13,311 nt of DNA from Ruminococcus sp. UBA3767. GTDB lineage: Bacteria; Bacillota; Clostridia; Oscillospirales; Ruminococcaceae. The notes beneath the pieces are model-generated. The model saw nothing but the letters and a program-made list of their open reading frames with translations. It searched no databases and was not told the origin of the DNA. The stretch covers positions 1-13,311 of the forward strand of contig DFFV01000049.1 of NCBI GenBank assembly GCA_002371625.1, given 5' to 3'. Positions 6,782-13,311 of the stretch are shown piece by piece (the stretch's first letter is position 1; each line of letters starts with the position of its first letter). Both the position numbers and the translations under genes were made by a program.

Positions 6782-7642
6782 TCAGCTGTGGCTTCGTAAA
6801 AATTTTTTGTAAAACCACTTTGTAAAGCAGCAGGGCATTATAAACAGCAGGCATTGAGCCGCACACGGAACAAAAAAGTCCGCAAAGCTCGTAAAGCCGT
6901 ACTTTCTCATTCTCTTGCGTACAGCGATGCTCGCCTTAGTCCTTGAAAGGCTCCTGCGATGGCATATCGTGTCCTTGTCGATGCGGTATCTCACAAGTGC
7001 CTCTGGAACGTTCTGCCCCAGCGAGCCGTTCATTATCATTCTCACTATCAGGTCGTAATCTTCAAACTGCTGCGTGTCGCCAAAGCCGCCGACAGATTCT
7101 GCTGCCGAGCGCCTGAAAGCGAGCGTCTGCCTGTTGAAAGGATTGCGCCTTTTTGCGTATTTAACAATATCCTTGTGCAGTATCGGAGTCTTTTTTACAG
7201 ATATTATCCTTCCTGTGTGCGTGTCAAATTCCTCAACGAATGTCCCTGTAATATCAAGCTCGGGCTTTATCGCAAAAAGCGTCATCTGCTTGAGGCAGCG
7301 GTTCGGTTTTGAGATATCATCGCTGTCCATTCTCATTATGTAGTCGCAGCAGCAGGCGTCCATTCCCATGTTCAGCGCATCGCCCACGCTCATGTCGTCT
7401 TTTGCGGTTATTATTCTGAATACGTCCTTGAACTCGTTCTGAAACGACTTGACTATTATTTTAAGCTCGTTTGTAAGTCCTTCACGGCACACAAGCACAA
7501 AGTCCGCAGGCGGATAGCTCTGCATCAGCATTGATTCCAGGCAGGAGTTCAGGTCAACGGGAAGCTCGTTTTTGCACAGCACCATAAGAACGCTGTAAGG
7601 TGACAGAGTATATTTTCCGACCCTGAACTGCTTTTTCACCAT
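6782..7642 (-). CDS. Family 2 glycosyltransferase
   Basis: This 286-residue GT-A fold glycosyltransferase opens with the typical strand SVLMVLCKNE (17-26). It continues with ALNMGMDACCCDYIMRMDSDD (89-109), whose DSDD (106-109) is the metal and nucleotide-sugar binding DxD motif, and FEDYDLIVRM (193-202), the catalytic ED region. The C-terminus (about 255-285) is hydrophobic and Cys-rich followed by basic residues, suggesting membrane association. Such enzymes add sugars to cell-surface glycans; donor and acceptor cannot be read from the sequence. The reading frame extends upstream to 7831, but the start at 7642 is preferred because a sigma-A promoter lies at 7686-7714, inside the extension, with GGAAAGGAAG upstream of this ATG. 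No other cell-envelope genes adjoin it, so it is an orphan. Confidence 0.87.
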   Translation of the reverse strand: MVKKQFRVGKYTLSPYSVLMVLCKNELPVDLNSCLESMLMQSYPPADFVLVCREGLTNELKIIVKSFQNEFKDVFRIITAKDDMSVGDALNMGMDACCCDYIMRMDSDDISKPNRCLKQMTLFAIKPELDITGTFVEEFDTHTGRIISVKKTPILHKDIVKYAKRRNPFNRQTLAFRRSAAESVGGFGDTQQFEDYDLIVRMIMNGSLGQNVPEALVRYRIDKDTICHRRSLSRTKASIAVRKRMRKYGFTSFADFFVPCAAQCLLFIMPCCFTKWFYKKFLRSHS

Positions 7643-7685
7643 ATATCTGTCACTTCCTTTCCCGAAAGATACAATATATAGTATT

Positions 7686-7714
7686 ATTATACCACTACAC
7701 ACCCGAAAAGTCAA
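7686..7714 (-). promoter_or_regulatory. Sigma-A promoter of the GT2 gene
   Basis: On the minus strand, TTGACT (7709-7714) and TATAAT (7686-7691) with a 17-base spacer. The -35 box lies immediately beyond the T-run of the upstream gene's terminator. Confidence 0.85.
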
Positions 7715-7715
7715 C

Positions 7716-7748
7716 AAAAAAGGCTGTGCACCGCAAAAATGCACAGCC
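7716..7748 (-). terminator. Terminator of the phosphoribosyltransferase-like gene
   Basis: Minus-strand stem GGCTGTGCA / TGCACAGCC (7740-7748 with 7722-7730) with a nine-base loop, followed by TTTTTT (complement of 7716-7721). It sits 13 bases past the stop codon. Confidence 0.92.
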
Positions 7749-7761
7749 GTGTTTTTATTTA

Positions 7762-8391
7762 TCAGAGCTTTGAATAACCAAAGCTGTTTATCAGCGCATC
7801 TACCTTCTGACCTGATTTGCACATCGGGCATTCGCTTGCCGCATAAGTGTTATAGTCGGGCAGGTCTTTTTCGCTGAACAGCGAGTGTATCTCAACACCC
7901 TCCAGCTCCTTGATAGCTGAGAAGATAGCCGCAACACCGACCAGATGACCGTTATAATACTGTAAGCAGTCCATAGCTCTTGTAATGCTCTTACCCGTTG
8001 AAGCGGAGGAGATGAACAAAAGCACCTGCTTGCCCCAGATCTTCTTCTGTGTGTTATCACGGAAGATCATCTGATTAACGGCATTAAGCTCAGGTGTTAC
8101 CACGCTTATGTCCGCACCGCTGTTCACGCCTGCTTCGGAAAGGCTCTGTGCAAGGAATGCACCGAGTATCTCGGTCCCTTCAAGGCAAATGATAGTATCA
8201 ATGTGTGATGCGGCAAAGGTAGCGGCAAGCTCCTTAGCAGCCTCGTGAGCCATTTTCATGCTCGTTTTGATAGATGTCATAGCAACATAATAGTTTACAT
8301 GAGAGTGGTTGGTAGCATAATGTCCCGGGATAACTCCGATAGACACCTTGCTGTTATTGCGGCACTCGATTGTCTGCATACGATCTTCCAT
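7762..8391 (-). CDS. Orotate phosphoribosyltransferase-like (type I PRTase) protein
   Basis: This 209-residue protein resembles the PyrE-like phosphoribosyltransferases of Clostridia: DTIICLEGTEILGAFLAQSL (65-84) corresponds to the PRTase segment before the hood, and GKQVLLFISSASTGKS (120-135) to the PRPP-binding loop. In canonical enzymes this loop carries two adjacent acidic residues before TTGG(S/T); here the positions read I127-S128, so PRPP binding may be changed or lost. A CPMC motif (188-191) near the C-terminus could bind zinc, and the tail ends DALINSFGYSKL. The start at 8391 is fixed by AAGGAGG eight bases upstream (8400-8406). No pyrimidine genes are adjacent. It could be an orotate PRTase, a PRTase of another specificity, or a nucleotide-sensing relative. 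Confidence 0.75.
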   Translation of the reverse strand: MEDRMQTIECRNNSKVSIGVIPGHYATNHSHVNYYVAMTSIKTSMKMAHEAAKELAATFAASHIDTIICLEGTEILGAFLAQSLSEAGVNSGADISVVTPELNAVNQMIFRDNTQKKIWGKQVLLFISSASTGKSITRAMDCLQYYNGHLVGVAAIFSAIKELEGVEIHSLFSEKDLPDYNTYAASECPMCKSGQKVDALINSFGYSKL

Positions 8392-8430
8392 TTTTAAAGC
8401 CTCCTTAAAAAGCAATTTCTATGTGTAAAC

Positions 8431-8459
8431 AGTATACCACATTTTGTCCGCTATTTCAA
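8431..8459 (-). promoter_or_regulatory. Sigma-A promoter of the PRTase-like gene
   Basis: On the minus strand, TTGAAA (8454-8459) and TATACT (8431-8436) with a 17-base spacer, upstream of the AAGGAGG site. The gene is therefore transcribed separately from the ECF gene; I see no clear terminator between the two. Confidence 0.75.
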
Positions 8460-8493
8460 GAGTACTTTTGAATTTTTTTGCTCAGTGTGCCGC

Positions 8494-9012
8494 TCAGAGC
8501 TTTTTCCTCAGCTGAGACCTGTCAAGCGCAGCCGCAGCAAGCACAAATACCGCACCGCTTGCGATTACCTGGAATGCGTTCGCAGGTGCATCGATAAAGC
8601 CCGAGGGCAGCGAGTGGTAAATAAATACACCGCTGTAAAGCCCATAACCGCCAACGCAGAGAACAAGTGCAGGCAAAAGCGCAGCAATGTTTCTTGCGCA
8701 TATAATTTTTGGTTTATCAGCTGTAAATGCCAGCACTGTGAGCGCCTTTATCACAGCTGTTGCAGGCACCCATATCCAGTATCCCGAAAGTGCGTCCGAA
8801 AGGGAAGCACCGATGGCTGCCGCACACATAGCATAAGGCTTTGGCAGCAGGCAGGCTGCAACAAAAATAACGGCATCGCCAATGTGGACATATCCCTTGA
8901 TAGTGGGTATATGCACAAAAGCGGTCAGAACAAAGCACATTGCCGCAAACAGCGCAGTGAGCGAGATATTAAGCGTTTTTGAGCTGCCTGTACGGGCTTT
9001 TAGTGAAGTCAT
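8494..9012 (-). CDS. ECF-type transporter S-component (vitamin/cofactor uptake)
   Basis: This 172-residue, strongly hydrophobic protein has about five to six predicted membrane helices (roughly 16-35, 45-58, 60-76, 80-97, 108-130, 145-163). The segment VHIGDAVIFVAACLLPKPYA (42-61), then GASLSDALSGYWIWVPATAVIKAL (68-91), is typical of the riboflavin/BioY/QueT-like S-components of energy-coupling factor transporters, in which the integral S-protein binds a vitamin and docks on a shared EcfA-EcfA'-EcfT module. No ECF ATPase gene is in the window, fitting the solitary group II arrangement. The substrate cannot be read from the sequence. The ATG at 9012 follows GGAG (9022-9025) by about nine bases. 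A palindrome over the predicted transcription start implies repression by a DNA-binding regulator. Confidence 0.82.
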   Translation of the reverse strand: MTSLKARTGSSKTLNISLTALFAAMCFVLTAFVHIPTIKGYVHIGDAVIFVAACLLPKPYAMCAAAIGASLSDALSGYWIWVPATAVIKALTVLAFTADKPKIICARNIAALLPALVLCVGGYGLYSGVFIYHSLPSGFIDAPANAFQVIASGAVFVLAAAALDRSQLRKKL

Positions 9013-9033
9013 TTACATCATCTCCGTTTATAA

Positions 9034-9060
9034 ACATATTTACCTACTTGGTAAATGTGT
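9034..9060. promoter_or_regulatory. Palindromic operator-like site at the ECF gene start point
   Basis: ATTTACC (9038-9044), spacer TACTT, GGTAAAT (9050-9056) is a perfect 7-bp inverted repeat. It extends to 11-bp arms (9034-9044 / 9050-9060) with one mismatch. It covers the predicted transcription start (about 9059) just downstream of the -10 box, the usual place for a repressor site. I do not recognise the regulator. Confidence 0.65.
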
Positions 9061-9065
9061 TATAC

Positions 9066-9094
9066 AGTATACAGCATCAAATGGTGTTTGTCAA
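9066..9094 (-). promoter_or_regulatory. Sigma-A promoter of the ECF S-component gene
   Basis: Minus strand: TTGACA (9089-9094), 17-base spacer, TATACT (9066-9071). This near-consensus promoter would be highly active unless repressed at the adjacent palindrome. Confidence 0.85.
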
Positions 9095-9148
9095 TAGTTT
9101 CTCCTGAAAATACTGAAAATAAGTTTGCGAAAGTGTTATTTACCGAGT

Positions 9149-10165
9149 TCAGCCGGCGTTTGCAAGTATTATCGCTCTTATGATAAAGAACAGCAGCAGC
9201 GAGAAATAAACGATTATCATCGGGTGAGTCATCACCTTTTTAACTGCGGCGGTCGTGATCCTGCTGTCGGTCTCGGGCTCGTATTTCATGAATTTATAAT
9301 CTACGAACCACACAAGGAAGCCTATAAGTGCAACGATTATCTCTATCGTGCTGATAGCGGCGCTGCTGTTATTGATGCCCAGCGCACCGAGCAGCTCGGG
9401 AGAGTTTACGAGCATATTGTTCAGGCTGTGAATTATCACCGTAGGGAAGATAGAACCGCATTTAAGTGCTATCACCGCATAGATAACGCCTGTGCAGAAA
9501 GCCGAGGCTGCCTGTGGGATATTTCCGTGCATAAGTCCGAACGACAGCGCCGAAACAAGCACTGCGCCCGTTTTGCTGTAAGGAGAGATGACCTTTATTA
9601 TCAGACCTCTGTAAATGATCTCCTCAAATACCGGCGCCAGCACGATAACGTAAGCAAACTGCATCACCACTGCAAGTACCGAGGGCTGCTTGATAGAGAA
9701 GTCCGATGAAGGCACCGAAACGCCCATGCTGTTCAGAAAGTTCGTGAAATATGCAATGATAGTTGAAGATATCATGTTGAAAACAAAGCATGAGGGCATC
9801 CATTTAAGACCTGTTTTGCCGCCCTGCTGCGAGGGCTTGAGGTAGCTGCGCACGGATATGCCGGAACACCGTGCTATCAAAAGCGTGATAGCGGCGGAAA
9901 ACACAGTGATAACGATATTTGCCGTCATCTGAAATGTTGTTGAATCGTTAAGCTCACGATGATCGTTGAAGTATTCAACTACTTTGTTCCAGCTCCCTGT
10001 GAATTCGCCTGCAAAAAAGCGGTAGCTCACATAGTAAAACGGGTAGATCATGTAACGTGAGATGAGATTATATATTATCAAAAGCAGCGCAAGTACGCCT
10101 ATATCTCTGCCCATTGAGTTCTTTGGCGAGGCAGCTGCGCCGTTTACCGAATACTCAGTCTGCAA
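9149..10165 (-). CDS. CPBP family intramembrane glutamic protease (CAAX/Abi type)
   Basis: This 338-residue multipass membrane protein has about eight hydrophobic segments. It has the conserved CPBP/Abi motifs: motif 1 EEIIYRG (181-187) with the Glu pair and Arg, motif 2 FGLMHGN (209-215) with His213, and motif 3 HSLNN (246-250). These residues form the active site of Rce1-like proteases. Bacterial members cleave prenylated or signal-type membrane substrates, take part in bacteriocin self-immunity, or have unknown targets. Start choice: GTG at 10174 overlaps the AGGGG ribosome-binding-like sequence, whereas TTG at 10165 lies about eight bases downstream of it, so TTG is preferred. It has its own promoter; no bacteriocin gene is visible nearby. 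No clear terminator follows, so some transcripts may read into the ECF gene. Confidence 0.88.
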   Translation of the reverse strand: MQTEYSVNGAAASPKNSMGRDIGVLALLLIIYNLISRYMIYPFYYVSYRFFAGEFTGSWNKVVEYFNDHRELNDSTTFQMTANIVITVFSAAITLLIARCSGISVRSYLKPSQQGGKTGLKWMPSCFVFNMISSTIIAYFTNFLNSMGVSVPSSDFSIKQPSVLAVVMQFAYVIVLAPVFEEIIYRGLIIKVISPYSKTGAVLVSALSFGLMHGNIPQAASAFCTGVIYAVIALKCGSIFPTVIIHSLNNMLVNSPELLGALGINNSSAAISTIEIIVALIGFLVWFVDYKFMKYEPETDSRITTAAVKKVMTHPMIIVYFSLLLFFIIRAIILANAG

Positions 10166-10199
10166 AAGTAACACCCCTGAATAAGTTTTTGTCCATTGT

Positions 10200-10229
10200 A
10201 TTATAGCACATCTTACCGCACAATTGCAA
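10200..10229 (-). promoter_or_regulatory. Promoter of the CPBP protease gene
   Basis: Minus strand: TTGCAA (10224-10229), 18-base spacer, TATAAT (10200-10205) preceded by an extended -10 TGC. The gene diverges from htpG, whose promoter lies about 70 bases away. Confidence 0.7.
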
Positions 10230-10298
10230 GTGGAAACATGACAGACGTGAATGATTTTAATAAAATGTAAATAAAATGTGCATATTTTGTTGTAAGCC

Positions 10299-10326
10299 TT
10301 GATTTTTGCGTTGGCTGCTATATAAT
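10299..10326 (+). promoter_or_regulatory. Sigma-A promoter of htpG
   Basis: TTGATT (10299-10304) and TATAAT (10321-10326) are 16 bases apart, directly upstream of a CIRCE element that would block the polymerase when HrcA is bound. Confidence 0.75.
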
Positions 10327-10330
10327 AGTA

Positions 10331-10357
10331 TTAGCACTTAAAGAGTGAGAGTGCTAA
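10331..10357 (+). promoter_or_regulatory. CIRCE element (HrcA operator)
   Basis: TTAGCACTT (10331-10339), nine-base spacer, GAGTGCTAA (10349-10357) matches the consensus TTAGCACTC-N9-GAGTGCTAA at 17 of 18 arm positions. It lies just after the -10 box at the start point, which implies heat-shock control of htpG by HrcA. Confidence 0.95.
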
Positions 10358-10384
10358 TAAGTAACGGAAAGGTGTAATGATATA

Positions 10385-12271
10385 ATGGAAACAAAGCAGT
10401 TCAAAGCTGAATCAAAAAGACTCCTTGATATGATGATAAATTCTATCTACACTCATAAGGAGATATTTCTGCGTGAGGTCATATCCAACGCCAGCGATGC
10501 TATCGACAAGCTGTACTTCAAATCGCTGACAGATACCTCGGTGGGAATGAACAAATCCGATTTTGCGATAGATCTTGCTGTGGATAAGGAAAAGCGCACG
10601 CTTACTATCTCTGATAACGGTATCGGCATGACCGAGGAGGATCTTGAAAACAACCTCGGTACGATAGCAAATTCAGGCTCATTCGCATTCAAAAAGGATA
10701 ATGACCTTGGCGACGACGTTGACATAATCGGTCAGTTCGGCGTAGGCTTTTATTCAACATTCATGGTAGCCAAGGAGGTCACTGTTGTAACAAAGGCTTA
10801 CGGCAGCGATCAGGCTTATGAGTGGAAGTCAAACGGAGTTGACGGATATACCGTTGAGCCGTGTGAAAAGGATAGCGTTGGAACGACTATCACACTGGTG
10901 CTCAAGGACGATACCGATGACGAGAAGTATTCAAGATTCCTTGACGAGCATCAGATACAGTCGCTTGTAAAGAAGTATTCCGACTACATCAGGTTCCCTA
11001 TCAGAATGGAGATCGAGCATACCCATTATCACGAGGACGGCGAGGAGCCTGAGGTTCACAAGGCTATCGAAACGCTCAACTCTATGACTCCTATCTGGAA
11101 GAAGAACAAGAGCGAGCTAACAGAAGAAGACTATAACAATTTCTACGTTGAAAAGTTCCTTGATTACGAGCCGCCTATAACACATATCCATTCCAAGAAC
11201 GAGGGACTTGCGACTTATGATGCACTTTTGTATATCCCTTCAAGGGCACCTTTCGATTATTATTCAAAGGACTATGAAAAGGGCTTGCAGCTGTACTCCA
11301 GCGGAGTAATGATAATGGAAAAGTGCGCAGACCTTCTGCCTGACTATTTCAGCTTTGTTAAGGGCGTTGTTGACAGCGAGGACCTTTCGCTCAACATCTC
11401 CCGTGAGCTTCTCCAGCACGACAGACAGCTGAAGATAATCGAGAAGAATCTTGAAAAAGCAATAAAGAACGAGCTTAAAAAGCTGATGAAGAACGATAGG
11501 GAAAAGTATGAGAAGTTTTACAGCGTTTTCGGACTTCAGTTCAAGTTCGGCATCTACCAGACCTACGGCGCAGCCAACGAGATGCTGCGTGACCTGCTGA
11601 TGTTCCCGTCCTCCTTTGAGGGCAAGAATGTTACTCTTGACGAGTACGTTGAGAGAATGAAAGAGGATCAGAAGTATATCTTCTATGCCTGCGGCGAAAG
11701 CAAGGAGCGTATCGAGATGCTCCCGCAGCTTGAAAAGGTAAAGGAAAAAGGATATGAGGTGCTTTACTGCACACAGGACATTGACGAGTTTGCGCTCAAA
11801 GTTCTTATCAACTACAAGGATAAGCAGTTCAAGTCTATCTCCGATGCCGACCTTGACCTTGATACCGAGGAAGAAAAGGAGCAGGCTAAAAAGCTGGACG
11901 AGGAGAACAAGGATATGTTTGAGTTCATGCAGAAGGCTATCGAGGGCAAGGTAAAGACCGTAAGGCTCTCAAAAAGGCTTAAAAGTCACCCTGTCTGCCT
12001 GTCCTCGGACGGCGGCCCGATAACTATCGAAATGGAAAAGGTGCTCAAGGCAATGCCGCAGAACAGCAACGAGAATATCAAGGCAGAAAAAGCTCTGGAG
12101 ATAAACCCCGAGCACCCTATCTTTGAAAAGCTCAAGGAGCTGTTTGCAAATGATAAGGACAAGCTGAGCGAGTATACCAAGCTGCTTTACGATCAGGCGC
12201 TGCTTATCGAAGGCCTCAGCATCGAAGATCCGGTAGAGTTTGCAAATCTCGTCTGCGGACTTATGTGCTGA
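10385..12271 (+). CDS. htpG: Hsp90-family molecular chaperone HtpG
   Basis: At 628 residues this is a full-length bacterial Hsp90. The N-terminal ATPase domain shows [18 protein letters not shown] (26-43) with the catalytic Glu31 and Mg-binding Asn35, the nucleotide-binding DNGIGMT (77-83), the lid region [11 protein letters not shown] (89-99) and GQFGVGFYS (116-124). The middle domain follows, including [10 protein letters not shown], then the C-terminal dimerisation domain. HtpG is a cytosolic ATP-driven dimeric chaperone for folding and stress recovery. AAAGG (10368-10372) lies 12 bases before the ATG, a rather long spacing; an overlapping micro-frame ATG-ATA-TAA (10377-10385) lies between. 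CIRCE control differs from Bacillus subtilis, where htpG is outside the HrcA regulon. The gene is monocistronic and convergent with sleB. Confidence 0.97.
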   Translation: METKQFKAESKRLLDMMINSIYTHKEIFLREVISNASDAIDKLYFKSLTDTSVGMNKSDFAIDLAVDKEKRTLTISDNGIGMTEEDLENNLGTIANSGSFAFKKDNDLGDDVDIIGQFGVGFYSTFMVAKEVTVVTKAYGSDQAYEWKSNGVDGYTVEPCEKDSVGTTITLVLKDDTDDEKYSRFLDEHQIQSLVKKYSDYIRFPIRMEIEHTHYHEDGEEPEVHKAIETLNSMTPIWKKNKSELTEEDYNNFYVEKFLDYEPPITHIHSKNEGLATYDALLYIPSRAPFDYYSKDYEKGLQLYSSGVMIMEKCADLLPDYFSFVKGVVDSEDLSLNISRELLQHDRQLKIIEKNLEKAIKNELKKLMKNDREKYEKFYSVFGLQFKFGIYQTYGAANEMLRDLLMFPSSFEGKNVTLDEYVERMKEDQKYIFYACGESKERIEMLPQLEKVKEKGYEVLYCTQDIDEFALKVLINYKDKQFKSISDADLDLDTEEEKEQAKKLDEENKDMFEFMQKAIEGKVKTVRLSKRLKSHPVCLSSDGGPITIEMEKVLKAMPQNSNENIKAEKALEINPEHPIFEKLKELFANDKDKLSEYTKLLYDQALLIEGLSIEDPVEFANLVCGLMC

Positions 12272-12284
12272 TAAATAACACAAC

Positions 12285-12317
12285 AAAAAGAGGGGCTCGT
12301 TTTATGAGTCCCTCTTG
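12285..12317. terminator. Shared terminator between htpG and sleB
   Basis: The stem AAGAGGGGCTC (12288-12298) / GAGTCCCTCTT (12306-12316) with one G-T wobble and a seven-base loop has AAAAA upstream. Read on the minus strand it is followed by a strong TTTTT run, ideal for sleB. Read on the plus strand the T-run is poor, so it ends htpG less efficiently. Confidence 0.85.
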
Positions 12318-12327
12318 CTGTTTGCAT

Positions 12328-13020
12328 TTACATACAAAAGCGGTGGCTGCCTATGACCGTTACCGTCGGGCGTGAGCGGATAAACTTGTTGGAAGTTTTT
12401 GCGGGATTATAATAGTATATGCAGCCGCCTGTCGGATCCCAGCCGTTGAGTGCGTCCTTTGCGGCACGGTAGGCGGAATCTGCAACAGGCTGGTTGAACT
12501 GCCCGTCGGTAACTGCGGTGAATGCTCCGCTCTGATATATTACTCCGGAAAGAGTGTCGGGGAACGACGGGTGCTCTATCCTGTTGAGGATAACTGCGCC
12601 TACTGCGACCTGACCAACGTAGGGTTCGCCCCTCGCCTCAGCGGAAATTATCCTTGCCAGCAGCGAAACGTTTGCCTGCGTTGCGGCGGGTACAGAGCCA
12701 ATGCTTATTCCAAGCGCTTTCAGCGTCAGCGGTCCGGCTATGCCTGTCTGCGAAATACCCTGCTGCTTTTGAAATGCAACAACCGCACGCCGTGTTATCT
12801 CGCCGTAATACCCCGTTACATCTGATTTGAAAAGTCCTCGCTCCTTGAGCTTTTCCTGAATCGCCTTTACCTCGTTCCCTCGTGAGCCTACCTGCGAGAT
12901 CGTCGCAATGCTTTGCCGCTGAGATATTTCCGTAAGCCCGAAGAACAGGCATACCAGCGCAGTTATCACCGCAGTGGCGATCGCCGCCGTAAGATGTAGT
13001 TTTTTATATGATCTGTCCAT
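12328..13020 (-). CDS. sleB: Spore cortex-lytic enzyme SleB-like cell wall hydrolase
   Basis: This 230-residue protein has an N-terminal membrane anchor or signal (hydrophobic 9-30). Next comes a peptidoglycan-binding domain (about 44-103) with GSRGNEVKAIQEKLKERGLF and TGYYGEITRRAVVAFQKQQG, then a hydrolase_2/SleB catalytic domain (about 119-229). That domain carries LLARIISAEARGEPYVGQVA (120-139), in which Glu128 corresponds to the catalytic Glu of SleB, plus AVILNRIEHPSFP and FTAVTDGQFN. SleB is a lytic transglycosylase that degrades muramic-lactam cortex peptidoglycan during germination, so the host probably sporulates. The usual partner gene ypeB is not adjacent. AAGGAGG lies about five bases upstream of the ATG. 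Related hydrolases (CwlJ) lack the binding domain, so SleB is the better name, though a vegetative role cannot be excluded. Confidence 0.88.
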   Translation of the reverse strand: MDRSYKKLHLTAAIATAVITALVCLFFGLTEISQRQSIATISQVGSRGNEVKAIQEKLKERGLFKSDVTGYYGEITRRAVVAFQKQQGISQTGIAGPLTLKALGISIGSVPAATQANVSLLARIISAEARGEPYVGQVAVGAVILNRIEHPSFPDTLSGVIYQSGAFTAVTDGQFNQPVADSAYRAAKDALNGWDPTGGCIYYYNPAKTSNKFIRSRPTVTVIGSHRFCM

Positions 13021-13046
13021 GTTTGCCTCCTTGTTGTTTGTGCGTT

Positions 13047-13075
13047 TAGCTTTTGCAGTTTGTGCAAAAATATTC
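13047..13075 (-). promoter_or_regulatory. Possible sporulation sigma (SigG-like) promoter of sleB
   Basis: Minus strand: GAATA (13071-13075) and AAAGCTA (13047-13053), 17 bases apart, partly fit the SigG pattern GMATR / CATnnTA (two mismatches in the -10 box). No sigma-A promoter is apparent upstream of this gene, which would suit forespore expression. This is weak evidence. Confidence 0.3.
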
Positions 13076-13192
13076 GTTTTAAAGCGTTCAGTGGCGGAAA
13101 TGATGATGCCGTCGGGGAATATGTCGCTGCTTGTCGAGTAGAAAAGTGGTGCAAATGAACAATCTCAAGGTGCTGAATTGAAAGAGGATTGT

Positions 13193-13311
13193 GCAAAATT
13201 ACAAAAAGAAAAAAATCGAAAAAAGTTGTTGACAAACGGGACATGGCGTGATATAATATATAGGCACTCTCAAAGAGGAGAGTGCCCAGCATCTTGAAAA
13301 TTGAACAATAG
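13193..13311 (+). promoter_or_regulatory. Probable rRNA operon promoter and leader
   Basis: An A-rich tract (13193-13228) resembling an UP element precedes a perfect TTGACA (13229-13234) and TATAAT (13252-13257) with a 17-base spacer. Transcription would start near 13264. The start region forms a hairpin, GGCACTCTC (13263-13271) / GAGAGTGCC (13278-13286), followed by CTTGAAAATTGAACAAT, a sequence type common in Firmicutes rRNA leaders and spacers (boxA-like). No 16S sequence is inside the window, so the rRNA assignment is an inference. Apart from the sleB upstream elements, bases 13076-13192 show nothing recognisable. Confidence 0.65.

Noticed and set aside
7643..7831. N-terminal extension of the glycosyltransferase to 7831
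   Set aside because: The extension runs through the terminator of the neighbouring gene and across the glycosyltransferase's own promoter; the ATG at 7642 fits the family's usual beginning.
9138..9144. Extra ATTTACC half-site near the end of the CPBP gene
   Set aside because: It lacks the second half and lies at the 3' end of another gene; a seven-base match is easily chance.
8485..9709. Long plus-strand open frames opposite the ECF and CPBP genes (about 8485-8982 and 9125-9709)
   Set aside because: Their translations are rich in Cys, His, Arg and Tyr with no domain pattern, while the minus strand encodes clear membrane-protein families with promoters and ribosome binding sites.
13263..13286. 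GCACTC and GAGTGC arms resembling a second CIRCE element
   Set aside because: The spacer is 10 rather than 9 bases and the outer TTA/TAA bases do not match; it is better explained as a hairpin in the probable rRNA leader.
1..13311. CRISPR array, transposon or prophage genes, tRNA genes
   Set aside because: No regularly spaced repeats, no transposase or integrase motifs and no cloverleaf-type sequences were seen on either strand.

Overview
The window looks like a chromosomal segment of a low-to-moderate GC, Gram-positive anaerobe of the Clostridia, most likely a Ruminococcus-type Oscillospiraceae. The evidence is strong AGGAGG ribosome binding sites, near-consensus sigma-A promoters (TTGACA/TATAAT), a CIRCE element, a SleB-type spore cortex hydrolase, an ECF transporter S-component and the style of the proteins. 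The genus is an inference from gene style, not from a database match. I see no insertion sequence, integrase, CRISPR array or tRNA.

Layout, left to right. (1) The 3' end of typA/bipA (to 476), then a gene-free stretch of about 375 bases with three strong inverted repeats and the promoter of radC. (2) radC (853-1551) with its terminator. (3) A compact three-gene plus-strand operon (promoter about 1692-1721, terminator about 6737-6766). It encodes a membrane-type bacterial dynamin-like GTPase (1871-3919), a degenerate M48-like peptidase that has lost its HExxH zinc site (3967-4947), and a second, soluble dynamin-like GTPase (4944-6719) that overlaps the previous gene by ATGA. (4) A minus-strand block of four separately promoted genes: a GT2 glycosyltransferase (6782-7642), an orotate-phosphoribosyltransferase-like protein with an altered PRPP loop (7762-8391), an ECF-type S-component (8494-9012) with a palindromic operator-like site over its predicted start point, and a CPBP/CAAX-type intramembrane protease (9149-10165). 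(5) htpG (10385-12271) on the plus strand under a CIRCE element. (6) sleB (12328-13020) convergent to htpG and sharing a terminator with it. (7) At the right edge, an A-rich tract, a perfect sigma-A promoter and a hairpin leader that look like the start of a ribosomal RNA operon reading out of the window.

Most genes here are core or housekeeping: translation GTPase, chaperone, RadC, spore germination, transport. The one candidate for an under-described system is the dynamin / pseudo-M48 / dynamin operon. Paired bacterial dynamins usually act together on membranes (fission, fusion, repair or defence). Here the pair brackets a protein that keeps the layout of an M48 metalloprotease but has Cys and Arg where the zinc-binding histidines should be. 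Shared transcription, a four-base overlap and a strong terminator imply one functional unit, plausibly a membrane-remodelling or membrane-stress complex. That function is inference.
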